Assembly (NCBI GenBank): GCA_964406445.1
Contig: CAYORU010000027.1
Coordinates: forward strand, 1-45,854
Reading direction: 5' to 3'
DNA from: SG8-30 sp964406445
GTDB taxonomy: Bacteria > Pseudomonadota > Gammaproteobacteria > Steroidobacterales > Steroidobacteraceae
DNA: 45,854 bases
Shown: in pieces, positions 32,896 through 41,905 of the stretch
Position numbering within the stretch: position 1 is the stretch's first letter
Layout: every line of letters begins with the position of its first letter
Notes under the pieces: model-generated
The model's input: the letters and a program-made list of their open reading frames with translations, nothing else
Told to the model about the DNA's origin: nothing
Databases searched by the model: none
Program-made: the position numbers and the translations under genes

Positions 32896-33249
32896 GTGCC
32901 GGGGCGTGCCGCGAAGGGCAAGCTCACCGCTGGTGAGGTCAAGACCGCGCAGGCACCCGAGCGAGCGCGCAAGGCGCTCAAGGAACTCGCGAAGAGCGTG
33001 AAGCTGCCGGGCGCGATCACGCGAGGCGAGCGGAGGCCGTCGCGGAGGCAGGTCGATGCCTCCTGCCGCGTCCACGCGGTGCGGGAACAGTCAGGACTGT
33101 CGGAGGCGCGGTTCGCGCGCTTGCCCAACCTCGGCGCGCGGATGTCGCGGAGCAGGGAGCAGGCGCGGCGCGAGCCGACAGGCCCTGCGAAGGCATTGCT
33201 GCGGATCTTCGAGAAAGAGCCGGCGCCGAGAGAGCGTTCGCGGCCATGA
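32896..33249 (+). pseudogene. Decayed HigA-like helix-turn-helix antitoxin gene
   Basis: The 117-residue reading frame keeps recognisable parts of the HigA/XRE antitoxin family: GAITRGERRPSR, then HAVREQSGLSEARFARL, then REPTGPAKALLRIFEKEP. Between the last two the usual VS.RTL..WEQGRR is replaced by LGARMSRSREQARR, and the end is frayed. The recognition helix is therefore probably lost. No toxin gene is beside it. It starts seven bases after the tRNA CCA end, so it may be the remains of a module that inserted at the tRNA. A short functional protein cannot be excluded. Confidence 0.55.
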
Positions 33250-34238
33250 GGCAAGGCTGTCAATCGATGTGGTCCGCCGGCAGCGACTTGCCGAGAGACA
33301 AGGCGACGAGGCTCCCGGCGCTGGCGTTCCTGGCTGCTTGTATCGTCCTGCAGCCGGCCTGCAGCGAGGCCCCGGCGAGCGACACGACCGTGGCCGAGGT
33401 CTTTCCGGACGAGAACGCGCGTCAATTGGCGGCCGCCGCCTGCGATGGTGACACGGCGCGTGTCCGGAGCCTGCTCGCCAGCGGAACTGCCGCCGACGCA
33501 GGGGGCCGATTCGCGGTCACACCGTTGATCTGGGCACTCACCTGTCGCGGCCTCGAGTTCAACGAAATGGTCTTCAATCGAGCCACTGGAGCCCGCCCGA
33601 TAGAGCCGAACCCGGTCGATCGCGACCATCTCGCTGCGATCGCGGCGTTGCTGGAGGCGGGCGCCGACCCCAACCGGATGATCGATGGCGATTTCGGTCC
33701 CGTCTATCCCGGCGCCACGGCCTACTGGATCGACCGCTACTCTCCGGTGCTGATCGCCGCCGAGTTCCACGAGGCGGATGTCCTGCGCCTGCTGCTCGCG
33801 CACGGGGGCGATCCGCGTGCCGTGTCGGGCGACGAAGTGACCTCGGCCCTGATCCTCGCGTATGAGCGCGGTGCCTGGCTCGATCCTGGACCACAGGTGG
33901 CGCCCGATCGTGCGCGGCCATGGGCCAATCTGCACCTGTTGTTGCAGTCGGGTGCGAACCTGCACGACACGGTCGGAAACCACGGCAATGTGGTCGAGAT
34001 GGCCAGCATGCACCGCCCCGCGCTGGCCCTGACACTGCTCCAAACCTACCCCTATGAGGGTGAATACGAAGGCATCGCCTACTATCAGCTGAACGCGCTC
34101 GAGATGGGCTTTCCCGGCACGGCGGAGCGGCACGCGCTGCTCGATTTCCTGCGCGACGCCAAAGGTGTCGACCTGGAGGCCGTGCGAAAGCGCTACCGCA
34201 TGACACCGGGCGATGGGGACGGTGCCCCATCGCCGTAG
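33246..34238 (+). CDS. Exported ankyrin-repeat protein, possible lipoprotein
   Basis: 330 residues. A hydrophobic signal (LPALAFLAACIVLQPAC) follows a long polar start; ATG 33267 would shorten that start and is an alternative. The Cys after QPA is a poor lipobox, so lipidation is uncertain. Ankyrin-like repeats follow: LAAAACDGDTARVRSLLASG, then HLAAIAALLEAGADPNRMIDG, VLIAAEFHEADVLRLLLAHGGDPRA, and LHLLLQSGANL. The fold is for protein binding, and no enzyme motif is seen. The first bases overlap the end of the decayed antitoxin frame by four. Confidence 0.7.
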   Translation: MRQGCQSMWSAGSDLPRDKATRLPALAFLAACIVLQPACSEAPASDTTVAEVFPDENARQLAAAACDGDTARVRSLLASGTAADAGGRFAVTPLIWALTCRGLEFNEMVFNRATGARPIEPNPVDRDHLAAIAALLEAGADPNRMIDGDFGPVYPGATAYWIDRYSPVLIAAEFHEADVLRLLLAHGGDPRAVSGDEVTSALILAYERGAWLDPGPQVAPDRARPWANLHLLLQSGANLHDTVGNHGNVVEMASMHRPALALTLLQTYPYEGEYEGIAYYQLNALEMGFPGTAERHALLDFLRDAKGVDLEAVRKRYRMTPGDGDGAPSP

Positions 34239-34391
34239 TCGGCCACCCGTTGCTGCCAACTGCCGACGGGAGCGCGCAGCGTTCATCGGATGGACTCACC
34301 TCCGCCAGGCCACCGGCTTTGCCTCGTCGGGCCGGCTGATCTATCCTGCACCGAAAAGAGCCCCGGATACGCCAGGTCGTCAGGGGGAGCG

Positions 34392-35150
34392 ATGTCCTCG
34401 AGACTCGCCGCGACCTTGCTGGCGTTGGGCGCCGCGCTCGCGTGGTCGCCCGCGTCGGCGAAAGAAGAAAACATCGGCCCGCTGGATCCAGCGGCCGGTA
34501 CGGTCTCTGCGAGCCTGTTCCCAGAGCCTTTCGACTGCCCGGGGACCCACGAGGTCTCGGTCTGGTTCGCGCCATTCACGGTCCAGCCACGCTTTGCGCC
34601 GGCGCAGTGGCTCGGCGTCCCCGCGCGTGTGAGGCTCGATCCCGACACGGCCTTCATCGACGTCACGATCCCGCTCGGCAGCATGGCGCCGGGGCGCCAT
34701 TCCGGCGCGGTCTTCTACAAGTGCGAATCCTGCAGCGAGGGCGCCTGCGCCGGCGGCGTCCGGATGGACGTCGTCCACGTCGAGGTCGCCGCGCCGGCCA
34801 CTTTCGGCGCCTCGGCCGCGGACAAGGACTTCGGCGGCCTGGTCGACGGCCAGCCGGTGTCGATCCACGACCTGACCGTCAACGTCCTCGCCGACATCAA
34901 GAAGTCGAGCTTCATGCAGCTCACCGGCGCGGACGCGGTGATCCGCGAGCTCGAGGGCAGCTACCTGGACCGCGCGCTCACCAGCAACGCGCTGAGCGAC
35001 GTCACGTTCGTCAAGACGACCGGCACCACCGACAAGAACGGTCGGCTCGGCACCGATCGCAAGCCAGTGGACGACGAGGACGTGCTGCCCGGCAACGCGC
35101 GCTACACGCGCCAGGAAGACGCCATCGTCGGGGTCATCGAGGACGAGTAG
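34392..35150 (+). CDS. N-terminal part of a secreted subtilisin interrupted by an amber codon
   Basis: 252 residues to a TAG at 35148-35150, in the same frame as the large S8 peptidase segment that follows. The ATG has an excellent ribosome site (GGGGGAG, three bases away). The signal peptide is residues 1-21 (MSSRLAATLLALGAALAWSPASA). A beta-rich region with a Cys pair (YKCESCSEGAC) follows, then a helical region (ADIKKSSFMQLTGADAVIRELEG). I do not recognise the domain. The frame continues as IYIGVDTSLKALNEAR right after the TAG with no break in codon bias, so this is one gene with a nonsense codon, a sequencing error, or read-through. The 153 bp upstream hold no feature I can name. Confidence 0.7.
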   Translation: MSSRLAATLLALGAALAWSPASAKEENIGPLDPAAGTVSASLFPEPFDCPGTHEVSVWFAPFTVQPRFAPAQWLGVPARVRLDPDTAFIDVTIPLGSMAPGRHSGAVFYKCESCSEGACAGGVRMDVVHVEVAAPATFGASAADKDFGGLVDGQPVSIHDLTVNVLADIKKSSFMQLTGADAVIRELEGSYLDRALTSNALSDVTFVKTTGTTDKNGRLGTDRKPVDDEDVLPGNARYTRQEDAIVGVIEDE

Positions 35151-35246
35151 ATCTACATCGGCGTCGACACTTCGCTCAAGGCGCTCAACGAGGCGCGGAG
35201 GAACCCGGGCGACTACTACGTCTTCACGCTCGACGGCGAACTCGGC

Positions 35247-37865
35247 GTGGTCAACAAGGCCGACTTCGTCCACAACCTGATCCACGAGGGCTTCCACGCG
35301 ACGGTCAGCGGCCGCTACAACACGGCGACCCAGTCAGGCGGCAGGGGCGCGAGCCTCGAGGAGGAGGAGGAGGGCTTTCGCGTCGGCAACGCCGCGGCGC
35401 GCGCGCTGGGGCTGCCGGAGGACACCACCGCGCCCGGCGCGAACTACGGCGGCGGCAGCAATCCCGCCTACCCGATCCAGTTCCCCGAGCTCGTGCCGGG
35501 CCAGGAGGCGAAGGACCCCACCCGAGCGCCCGCCGCAGCGCCGAAGCAGACCAGCGCGCTGCCGTCGCAGCAGCCGGACACGCGCCCGGGCTTCTGCCAG
35601 GGACAGGGCTCGACGTTTCGCTGCGAGGGCGTTCCGCAATACGCGCTGGCCTGCGAACCGGCTCGGCTCGCCGCGGGCGCCTGCACGATCGAGGGCACCG
35701 GCCTGAAGGCGCCGTGCTCGCTCGGCGAGGTCGGCTGGACCTGTGCGGCGCCGCCGCCGGCCGTCGCGCGCTGCGACGGCGGGTCCTGCGCGCTCGGCGG
35801 GGCCGGCGAGTCCTGCGCGCCCGAGGGCCGCGCCACCCGCTGCACCGCGCTGCCGGCGTTCGGGCTCGCCTGCGATCCGTCGGGCGCCTGTGCGCTCGGC
35901 GATCCCGACCCCGAGTACGGCGGCGGCGGCCTCGAGACCGCCGCCAGCTTCCTCTACGCGGCCACGCAGAGCGCGGACTGCAGTGCGGCGGGGCCGGGCG
36001 GCCTCGTCGCGCTGCGCGGCATGGGCGCCGCAGGCGCGGCTGGCGACGGCGATCTCGCGCAGGCCGTCACGCGCGCGTTCGCGAGGGAGGCGGCGGCCGC
36101 GCCCGGCCTGCCGAAGGCGCGCTACGGCTTCCTGTTCGTCGATCCAGCGGTCGAGGCCCTGGCCCGCCGCTGGCCCGGGCAGCTGGGCGACGCGTCCGAC
36201 CCCGGCAGCGACGCGCCGGCCGTGCGCGGCACGATCGACGTCAGCGCCGTCGCCACCGGGCTGTTCGCGTACCGCGGGCACGAGTACCACTTGCGCGGCG
36301 ACCGCTTCGGCAGCCTCGCCGTGCCGTACTGGGTGAACGGCCAGGCGCCGTCACTCGACCCCTTCGTGGCCGGCCGGCTGCGCACCGGCGGCGGCGCCTT
36401 CTCGGGCCTGGTCTTCCCGCAGCACGCCGAGACCGCGGTGCTCGTGGCGCTGCGCGAGGCGCGCTACGGAAGCGGCGCGCCGAACCCCTGCCGCAGGGTG
36501 CTGGTGCCGACCGATCCGCACTACCGGCGCGATGCCCGCAACGGCGGCAATTCCTGGGGCGCGAAACTCGACGACCAGTGGGCGATCAAGCGGGTCGGCT
36601 ACACCGACGACGAGAGCTCGGCCTGGCGGCTGGTGCCGCAGGGCGCCGCGCCGGTCGTCGTCGCCGTCATCGACACGGGCCTCGACTGGCATCACGCGGA
36701 CCTCGATCCCGCGAGCCTCTGGCGCAACGAGGACGAGATCCCGGACAACGGCATCGACGACGATCGCAACGGCTACGTCGACGACGTGATCGGCTGGAAC
36801 TTCGTCGCCGGCGACAACCGGCCCTGGGACCGCGACGGGCACGGCACCTTCGTCGCCGGGATCATCGCCGCGGCCCACAACGAGCGGGGCATCGCCGGCA
36901 TCAGCCCGAACGCGCGGATCATGGTCCTCAAGGCGGCCAGCGACTTCGGCACGACCCGCGCCTCCTGGCTGGCGGAGGCGATCGTCTACGCCGCCGACAA
37001 CGGCGCGAGGATCATCAACCTGAGCGTCGGCGGGCCGAACGAGAGCGCCATGGAAGGAGCGGCGCTCGCGCATGCGCGAAGTCGCGGCGTGCTGGTGGTG
37101 GCAGCGGCCGGCAACGACGGCGTGGAGCTCGGCGAGTTCGGCCCTGCCGGCCAGGACGGCGTACTGACCGTGGGCGCTGCCGAGGAGGACGGCCGCGCGG
37201 CGGCATTCTCGAACTTCGGCGCGAAGGTCGACCTCGTGGCGCCGGGCGTCGACGTGCTGAGCCTGCGCGCCCGGGGCACCGACGCGAACCTCCGGCCCTG
37301 GCAGGGCGACGAGTACGAGCCGGGCAGCTACGTCGTCGGCGCGGACAAGCGCTACCTGCGCGCGAGCGGCACCTCGTTCTCGACGCCCATCGTCGCGGCC
37401 ACCGCCGCGCTCGCGCTCGGCCGCAACCCGCGCCTGACGGCGGCGGAACTCGCCGAGATCCTGACCGCGACGGCCGCCGACACGGAGGCGCCCGGCCGCG
37501 ACCCGCGCGTCGGACACGGCCTGCTCGACGCGCGCGCGGCGCTCGCGGCCGATCCCGGCTTCGGGGTGGTCGCGGACATCACGCGCGTCGAGCTGCTGCC
37601 GGCCGGCCAGCCCGCCTACGTGGGCGTCTGGGGCACGATCGACGCGACCCGCTTCAAGCGGGCCTGGCTGCAGGCCGGGCCCGGCGAGGACCCGAAGGCC
37701 TGGCGCTTCGTGGGCCAGAAGCGCAAGCAGCCGATCATCGACGGCCAGCTCGCGACGATCCCGCTGACGGAATTCTCCTCGCCGGGCCCGTGGCTGGTCG
37801 TCGTCAACGTCGAGGACAAGAGCGGCGTGGTCAAGCGCGCGGCCCACCTGGTGCAGATCCCGTGA
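35247..37865 (+). CDS. Secreted subtilisin-like peptidase (S8), main part with HExxH motif and Cys-rich modules
   Basis: The coding signal actually resumes at 35151, directly after the TAG; GTG 35247 is only the first start-like codon and has no ribosome site. Numbering from ATG 34392, an HEGFH (298-302) matches the HExxH zinc pattern. Cys-rich modules (about 390-500) follow. The S8 domain has its full catalytic set, D761 (VIDTGLDWHH), H817 (GHGTFVAG), N908 (AGNDG) and S995 (GTSFSTPI). A beta-sandwich-like C-terminus (PAGQPAYVGVWGTIDATRF) ends the chain. Without its signal peptide this part could not be exported, so function depends on reading through the amber. The M48 gene starts 40 bp later. 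Confidence 0.85.
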   Translation: MVNKADFVHNLIHEGFHATVSGRYNTATQSGGRGASLEEEEEGFRVGNAAARALGLPEDTTAPGANYGGGSNPAYPIQFPELVPGQEAKDPTRAPAAAPKQTSALPSQQPDTRPGFCQGQGSTFRCEGVPQYALACEPARLAAGACTIEGTGLKAPCSLGEVGWTCAAPPPAVARCDGGSCALGGAGESCAPEGRATRCTALPAFGLACDPSGACALGDPDPEYGGGGLETAASFLYAATQSADCSAAGPGGLVALRGMGAAGAAGDGDLAQAVTRAFAREAAAAPGLPKARYGFLFVDPAVEALARRWPGQLGDASDPGSDAPAVRGTIDVSAVATGLFAYRGHEYHLRGDRFGSLAVPYWVNGQAPSLDPFVAGRLRTGGGAFSGLVFPQHAETAVLVALREARYGSGAPNPCRRVLVPTDPHYRRDARNGGNSWGAKLDDQWAIKRVGYTDDESSAWRLVPQGAAPVVVAVIDTGLDWHHADLDPASLWRNEDEIPDNGIDDDRNGYVDDVIGWNFVAGDNRPWDRDGHGTFVAGIIAAAHNERGIAGISPNARIMVLKAASDFGTTRASWLAEAIVYAADNGARIINLSVGGPNESAMEGAALAHARSRGVLVVAAAGNDGVELGEFGPAGQDGVLTVGAAEEDGRAAAFSNFGAKVDLVAPGVDVLSLRARGTDANLRPWQGDEYEPGSYVVGADKRYLRASGTSFSTPIVAATAALALGRNPRLTAAELAEILTATAADTEAPGRDPRVGHGLLDARAALAADPGFGVVADITRVELLPAGQPAYVGVWGTIDATRFKRAWLQAGPGEDPKAWRFVGQKRKQPIIDGQLATIPLTEFSSPGPWLVVVNVEDKSGVVKRAAHLVQIP

Positions 37866-37905
37866 GGCGCGCCGGGCGGCGCGCGGCCGCGGACGGAGGG
37901 ACACG

Positions 37906-39114
37906 ATGCAGAGGCTCGTTGCGACCCGGCTGCTGACGATCCTGTGGCTCATCGCCGGCGCCGGCCAGGCCGCCGAAGTCGTGCCGGCCTACGAGGCGCG
38001 GCAGCTGCCCGGCGCGGCGGACGAGGCCGGCCTGTGGGACAGCGCGAGCAGCCACGAGAACCGGCTGCGCAACGGCGGCACGCTGTTCCGCCATCGACAG
38101 GTCGAGGCCTACGTCGAGTCGCTGGCCGACCGGATGCTCGGAGACTCGATCCAGCACCTCGGGCTCAACGTCGACTTCGTCCTGGTCGCGGACCCGGTGC
38201 TGTCGGCCTGGGCCTATCCCTACGGCACGATCGGCCTGCACACCGGCCTGATGGCGCGCATGGACAACGAGGCGCAGTTCGGCGCCATCCTCGCGCACGA
38301 GCTGTCGCACTTCCTGCAGCGGCACAGCTACCGCGAGATGCTCCAGGCGGACCGCCAGTCGAAGGTCGGCAAGGGCCTCGGTTTCCTGGCGAGCCTGGCC
38401 ATGGCGGCGGCGACCGGCGGCTGGGACCCGGGCGTCGGCGACTTCGCCGGCGAGCTGTGGAAGAACCTGGCGACCAGCGGCTACTCGAAGGACAACGAGT
38501 ACGAGGCCGACGAGGAGGGCCTCGCGCTCATGATGCGCGCGGGCCTGCCCATCGGCGAGTCCATCGCCGCCTTCGAGCGGCTCGCCGAGAACGAGGTCTA
38601 CGGCGCCGCCGACCCACGCAAGATGTGGAGCAGCCACCCGCGCCTCGAGGACCGGATCAGGAACCTCGAGAAGGAGGTCCGCGACGCGAAGCGCCGCAAG
38701 GACTACGTCGAGCCGCCGGCCCCGGAGTCGCGCGAGTACTACCGCCGGATCGCCCCGGTGCTGCTGCTGAACGCGCGCCTCGACATCCAGGAGCGCAAGG
38801 TGGAGCGCGCCCGCGAGGCGCTGTCGCGGTATCTCAGCGTGCGCCCCGAGGACCCGGAGGCGCACTTCCTGGTGGGCGAGACGCACCGGCGGGCGAGCCC
38901 GCTCGGCCCGGACTTCTCGGCGAGCCGCCAGGCCTACGAGGCAGCGCTCGCGCAGGACTCCGCCTACGCCCCGGCGCTCAGGGAACTCGGCATGACCTAT
39001 CGCATCGAGCGCCGCAGCGCGGAGGCGCGCCTGGCCTTCGAGCGCTACCTCGCCGCGGCGCCCGAGGCGCCGGACGCCGGCATCGTGCGCGGCTACCTGG
39101 CGGGACTGCCGTGA
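37906..39114 (+). CDS. Exported M48-family zinc metalloprotease with TPR tail
   Basis: 402 residues. A signal peptide (about 1-22) is followed by the M48 catalytic domain with HELSH (131-135) and the third zinc ligand E198 in NEYEADEEG. The C-terminal region (about 280-395) is TPR-like (ARLDIQERKVERAREALSRYLSVRPEDPEAHFLVGE). This is the BepA/LoiP-like plan of periplasmic M48 proteases that assist or clear outer-membrane proteins. The match is by architecture only. The GTG of the next gene overlaps its stop. Confidence 0.9.
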   Translation: MQRLVATRLLTILWLIAGAGQAAEVVPAYEARQLPGAADEAGLWDSASSHENRLRNGGTLFRHRQVEAYVESLADRMLGDSIQHLGLNVDFVLVADPVLSAWAYPYGTIGLHTGLMARMDNEAQFGAILAHELSHFLQRHSYREMLQADRQSKVGKGLGFLASLAMAAATGGWDPGVGDFAGELWKNLATSGYSKDNEYEADEEGLALMMRAGLPIGESIAAFERLAENEVYGAADPRKMWSSHPRLEDRIRNLEKEVRDAKRRKDYVEPPAPESREYYRRIAPVLLLNARLDIQERKVERAREALSRYLSVRPEDPEAHFLVGETHRRASPLGPDFSASRQAYEAALAQDSAYAPALRELGMTYRIERRSAEARLAFERYLAAAPEAPDAGIVRGYLAGLP

Positions 39115-39776
39115 TCCGCGCCGGCGCGATCGTCGTGACGGGGGCGCTGTTCGCGAGTGCGGCTGCGGCGGGCGACGATCCCTTCCTGGTCGGCAAGCGC
39201 GAACTCGAGAAGACCGTCGAGGCCATCGCCTTGCTGCCGCCCGAGGCCGACGGCTACTTCCATCTCGGCGAGGCCGCGACGGCCGCGCTCGAGGAAGAGG
39301 TCGCCGCGCGGCTCGAGAAGGCGGGCTACCGCGTGCTGCCGAGCAGCGTGCTGGCCGGCATCCGCGCGGAGATGGCCGCGCAGGTCGGCGATGCCACCCA
39401 TCCCGCGCGCCAGGCCGCGGTGCGCGAGCACGCGCTGCGCGAGCTGTGGTTCCGCCACGAGATCGACGCGGTCGGCGTGATCCGGGTGCGGATCTTCAGC
39501 GTGCCGGCGAAGAACGACCGGGTCGAGTGGGACGGGGCCCGGGACACGCTGGAAAACGACGGCAAGCGGGCCAACTACGAGGCGAACGTCAGCGTCAGCT
39601 CGGTCGTGTTCGGGATCTACGACGCGGCCGAGGCGCCGCTCTACCTGCACTACGGCGGCCTCGAGCCCTTGATGCGCCGCGAGGGCGGCCAGCTCGTGCC
39701 GCTTCCGCCGGAGCGGCTGCTGCTCGACGACACGAAGATCCGCAAGGCCGCCGGGATTGCGGTCAAGCCGCTCTGA
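39111..39776 (+). CDS. Secreted protein of unknown function
   Basis: 221 residues from a GTG that overlaps the M48 stop (GTGA), so the two genes are coupled. The signal peptide is MIRAGAIVVTGALFASAAAA. The mature chain has a conserved-looking alpha/beta pattern: FLVGKRELEKTVEAIALLPPEADG, a YRVLPSSVLAGIRAEMAAQVG helix, and VDAVGVIRVRIF-like strands. It recalls the envelope proteins that accompany other lipoproteins, but I recognise no family. Its end overlaps that of the convergent reprolysin gene by 14 bp. Confidence 0.6.
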   Translation: MIRAGAIVVTGALFASAAAAGDDPFLVGKRELEKTVEAIALLPPEADGYFHLGEAATAALEEEVAARLEKAGYRVLPSSVLAGIRAEMAAQVGDATHPARQAAVREHALRELWFRHEIDAVGVIRVRIFSVPAKNDRVEWDGARDTLENDGKRANYEANVSVSSVVFGIYDAAEAPLYLHYGGLEPLMRREGGQLVPLPPERLLLDDTKIRKAAGIAVKPL

Positions 39777-41802
39777 GGCGCGTCCCCGCCCACAGGCTCG
39801 CCAGCAACGCGAGCAGCGAGAGGAGGCCGGTCGAGCCGCCCCCGCCGCCTCCGCCGCCGCCGGCGGTGCCGCCACCCGAGCCGCCACCCGACGTGGCCGG
39901 CTGAACCTCGACCTGCGCCTCTGCAGCGTCGTTGCCCGCCACCGGGTCGCTGACCGAGCTGGCGACGCTGATCGATACGTTGCGGCTGCCGGCCTGGTCG
40001 CCGCGCAGCGTGACGACGACGCTCGCCGTCGCGCCCGCGGCGATCGGCGAGGCCGTGCATGAAACGGCGCCCGCGGCGAGGCTGCAGCCGAGGGCGTTGC
40101 TGCCCACCGCGGTGACCGCGAGCCCGGCGGGGATCGTGAACGCGAGGCGCGCGTCGGCGACGGCGTCGCCGCCGAGGTGACGGACCGTCGCGGTGAGCTG
40201 GGTGCTGCCGCCGGCGGCGATGCTGGCCGGCGAGGCGCCGAGCGAGGTGCCGAGGTCCGCGCTCGGCTCGACGGTGAAGCTGGCGCTGCCCCGGTCGTTG
40301 GCGGCCACCTCGTCGTTCGAGGCGGCGACGAAGAAGTTCGCGGTCGAAGTCCCGGTCTGCTGGCCGGTCAGGTTGAAGTTGATCGTGCGGCTTCCGCCCG
40401 GCGCGATCGAGCCGACGCTGCAGGTCACGTTGGCGCCGGCGACGGTGCAGGCGCTGCCGCCCTGTACGGCGCCCGAGTTGAGCGTGAGCGCGGCCGGAAG
40501 GCTCACGCTGACGGTCACGTTCTCGACGGTGTTCTCGCCGACCGAGCGGACCGCGAAGCCGTAGTCGAAGGCCGTGCCGCGCGGTCGCGCGGCGGGGGCG
40601 GGCAGGTCGAGCGTCGCGTCGGCGACGGCGCGCGCGGTGATGCAGGCGGCGGCCTGCACGGAGGGGGCCATGGTGTCGAGGCTGCACTGCGAGAACTGGC
40701 TGCTGCCGTTCACCCGCGGCGCCATCAGGAAGGTCTGCGGCGCGGCCTCGCAGGCCGACCCCGCCTCGCCGTCGTGCACGGCGCCGAAGTTGTGGCCGAT
40801 CTCGTGGGCGATGACCAGCGAGTGCGTGGTCGTGCCGAGCCCCGTCGCCTGCGACAGCCCGGCGCCGAAGCGCGAGCGGCACAGGGCGTCGAGGTAGGCG
40901 ATGCCGACCGTGGTTCCCTCGAGGTCGCGCCCGGTCATCAGGTGGCTCAGGCCGCGGGAGGACTGCGCCGGGGTCGACTGCCGCCAGTTGCCGAGTTCGG
41001 TCAGCAGCGTCCCCGGCACCAGCGTGTCGCTGAAGGGGTCGGCCGGGTCGCGGAAGACGGTGACCGAGTCGAACACGAGCTTGACGCCGACCTGCGACGA
41101 GTAGATGCCGTCGACGAAGTTCATGCGGGTCGCGATCGCCTGCTCGGCCGTGAGGCCGCTTCCGAAGGCGAGCTGGCTGAACTCGAAGTCGCCCACCACG
41201 GCCACCTGCAGCTGCCGGTTCGGCGCGAGCGTGGCCGCGGCCATGCCGGCCTGCAGCTCGCCCGCCACGGCGTCGAAGTGCTGCTGGCCGGTGACGGGAC
41301 CGCCGGCGATCGCCTGCGCGGTGCCGGTCGCGCAGGTGGCGCCGCCCGGCGGCATCAGCGTGTCGGCGAGCCGGTACAGGACGGCGCCGCGGCCGCGTGC
41401 GGCGAGGGGTCCGACGGCGCGGCCGGCGAGCTCCTCGGCCGGCTCGATCACGTAGACGTCGTGGCCGTCGGAGACGAGGCCATACAGGCCCGCCGGCGTG
41501 CGCGTGACGCGCACCCAGGAGCGCGGCAGGCCGCGCAGGGCGCCGCGCAGCACCTCGACGCCCGGCACCTTCTCGCGCGTGACGAAGCGAAGCCGGTCGT
41601 TCGGCTCGAGGTCGAGTTCGAACCGGCGCCCGAGGGCCTCGAAAGACGCGGGCCGCCCGGCGCGGTCCACGCGCAGGTCGCGCAGCGCCTCGTGGTGCAG
41701 GACGCGCAGGTCGAGGTCGCGGCCGGCCGCGGACGCGGCGGGGGCGGCCAGCGCGATCGTCGCTGCGAGCCAGCCGGCGGCGAGAAGGCTATGGCGTGTC
41801 AT
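39763..41802 (-). CDS. Secreted reprolysin-like zinc metalloprotease with DUF11 repeats and GlyGly-CTERM-like tail
   Basis: 679 residues. A signal peptide (1-26) is followed by a propeptide-like region (about 27-180) and a metzincin domain with HEIGHNFGAVHD (333-344), the HExxHxxGxxHD zinc site, and a Met-turn (FLMAPR). About 420-640 holds DUF11-like Ig-fold repeats (GENTVENVTVSVSLPAALTL and GGDAVADARLAFTIPAGLAV). The end is a glycine run, a hydrophobic helix (TGLLSLLALLASLWAG) and TRLRAA, the plan of GlyGly-CTERM proteins processed by rhombosortase. ATG 41802 is preferred to 41814 because of a GGTGG site. It is expected to be a surface or secreted protease. Confidence 0.85.
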   Translation of the reverse strand: MTRHSLLAAGWLAATIALAAPAASAAGRDLDLRVLHHEALRDLRVDRAGRPASFEALGRRFELDLEPNDRLRFVTREKVPGVEVLRGALRGLPRSWVRVTRTPAGLYGLVSDGHDVYVIEPAEELAGRAVGPLAARGRGAVLYRLADTLMPPGGATCATGTAQAIAGGPVTGQQHFDAVAGELQAGMAAATLAPNRQLQVAVVGDFEFSQLAFGSGLTAEQAIATRMNFVDGIYSSQVGVKLVFDSVTVFRDPADPFSDTLVPGTLLTELGNWRQSTPAQSSRGLSHLMTGRDLEGTTVGIAYLDALCRSRFGAGLSQATGLGTTTHSLVIAHEIGHNFGAVHDGEAGSACEAAPQTFLMAPRVNGSSQFSQCSLDTMAPSVQAAACITARAVADATLDLPAPAARPRGTAFDYGFAVRSVGENTVENVTVSVSLPAALTLNSGAVQGGSACTVAGANVTCSVGSIAPGGSRTINFNLTGQQTGTSTANFFVAASNDEVAANDRGSASFTVEPSADLGTSLGASPASIAAGGSTQLTATVRHLGGDAVADARLAFTIPAGLAVTAVGSNALGCSLAAGAVSCTASPIAAGATASVVVTLRGDQAGSRNVSISVASSVSDPVAGNDAAEAQVEVQPATSGGGSGGGTAGGGGGGGGGSTGLLSLLALLASLWAGTRLRAA

Positions 41803-41905
41803 GGTGGCCACCATAGCGTCGTTCGCAGCACCGGGCTGTGACGGATGTCGTCGGCTCGTGGCGACACCCCGGCGGCGCCCGCCGCAGGGTGGCCGGCGAC
41901 GCAGC

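Noticed and set aside
35247..37865. GTG 35247 as the true start of an independent peptidase gene
   Set aside because: There is no ribosome site or signal peptide, and coding bias is continuous from 35151 in the same frame, so a restart there is unlikely; the coordinate is kept only as the first start-like codon.
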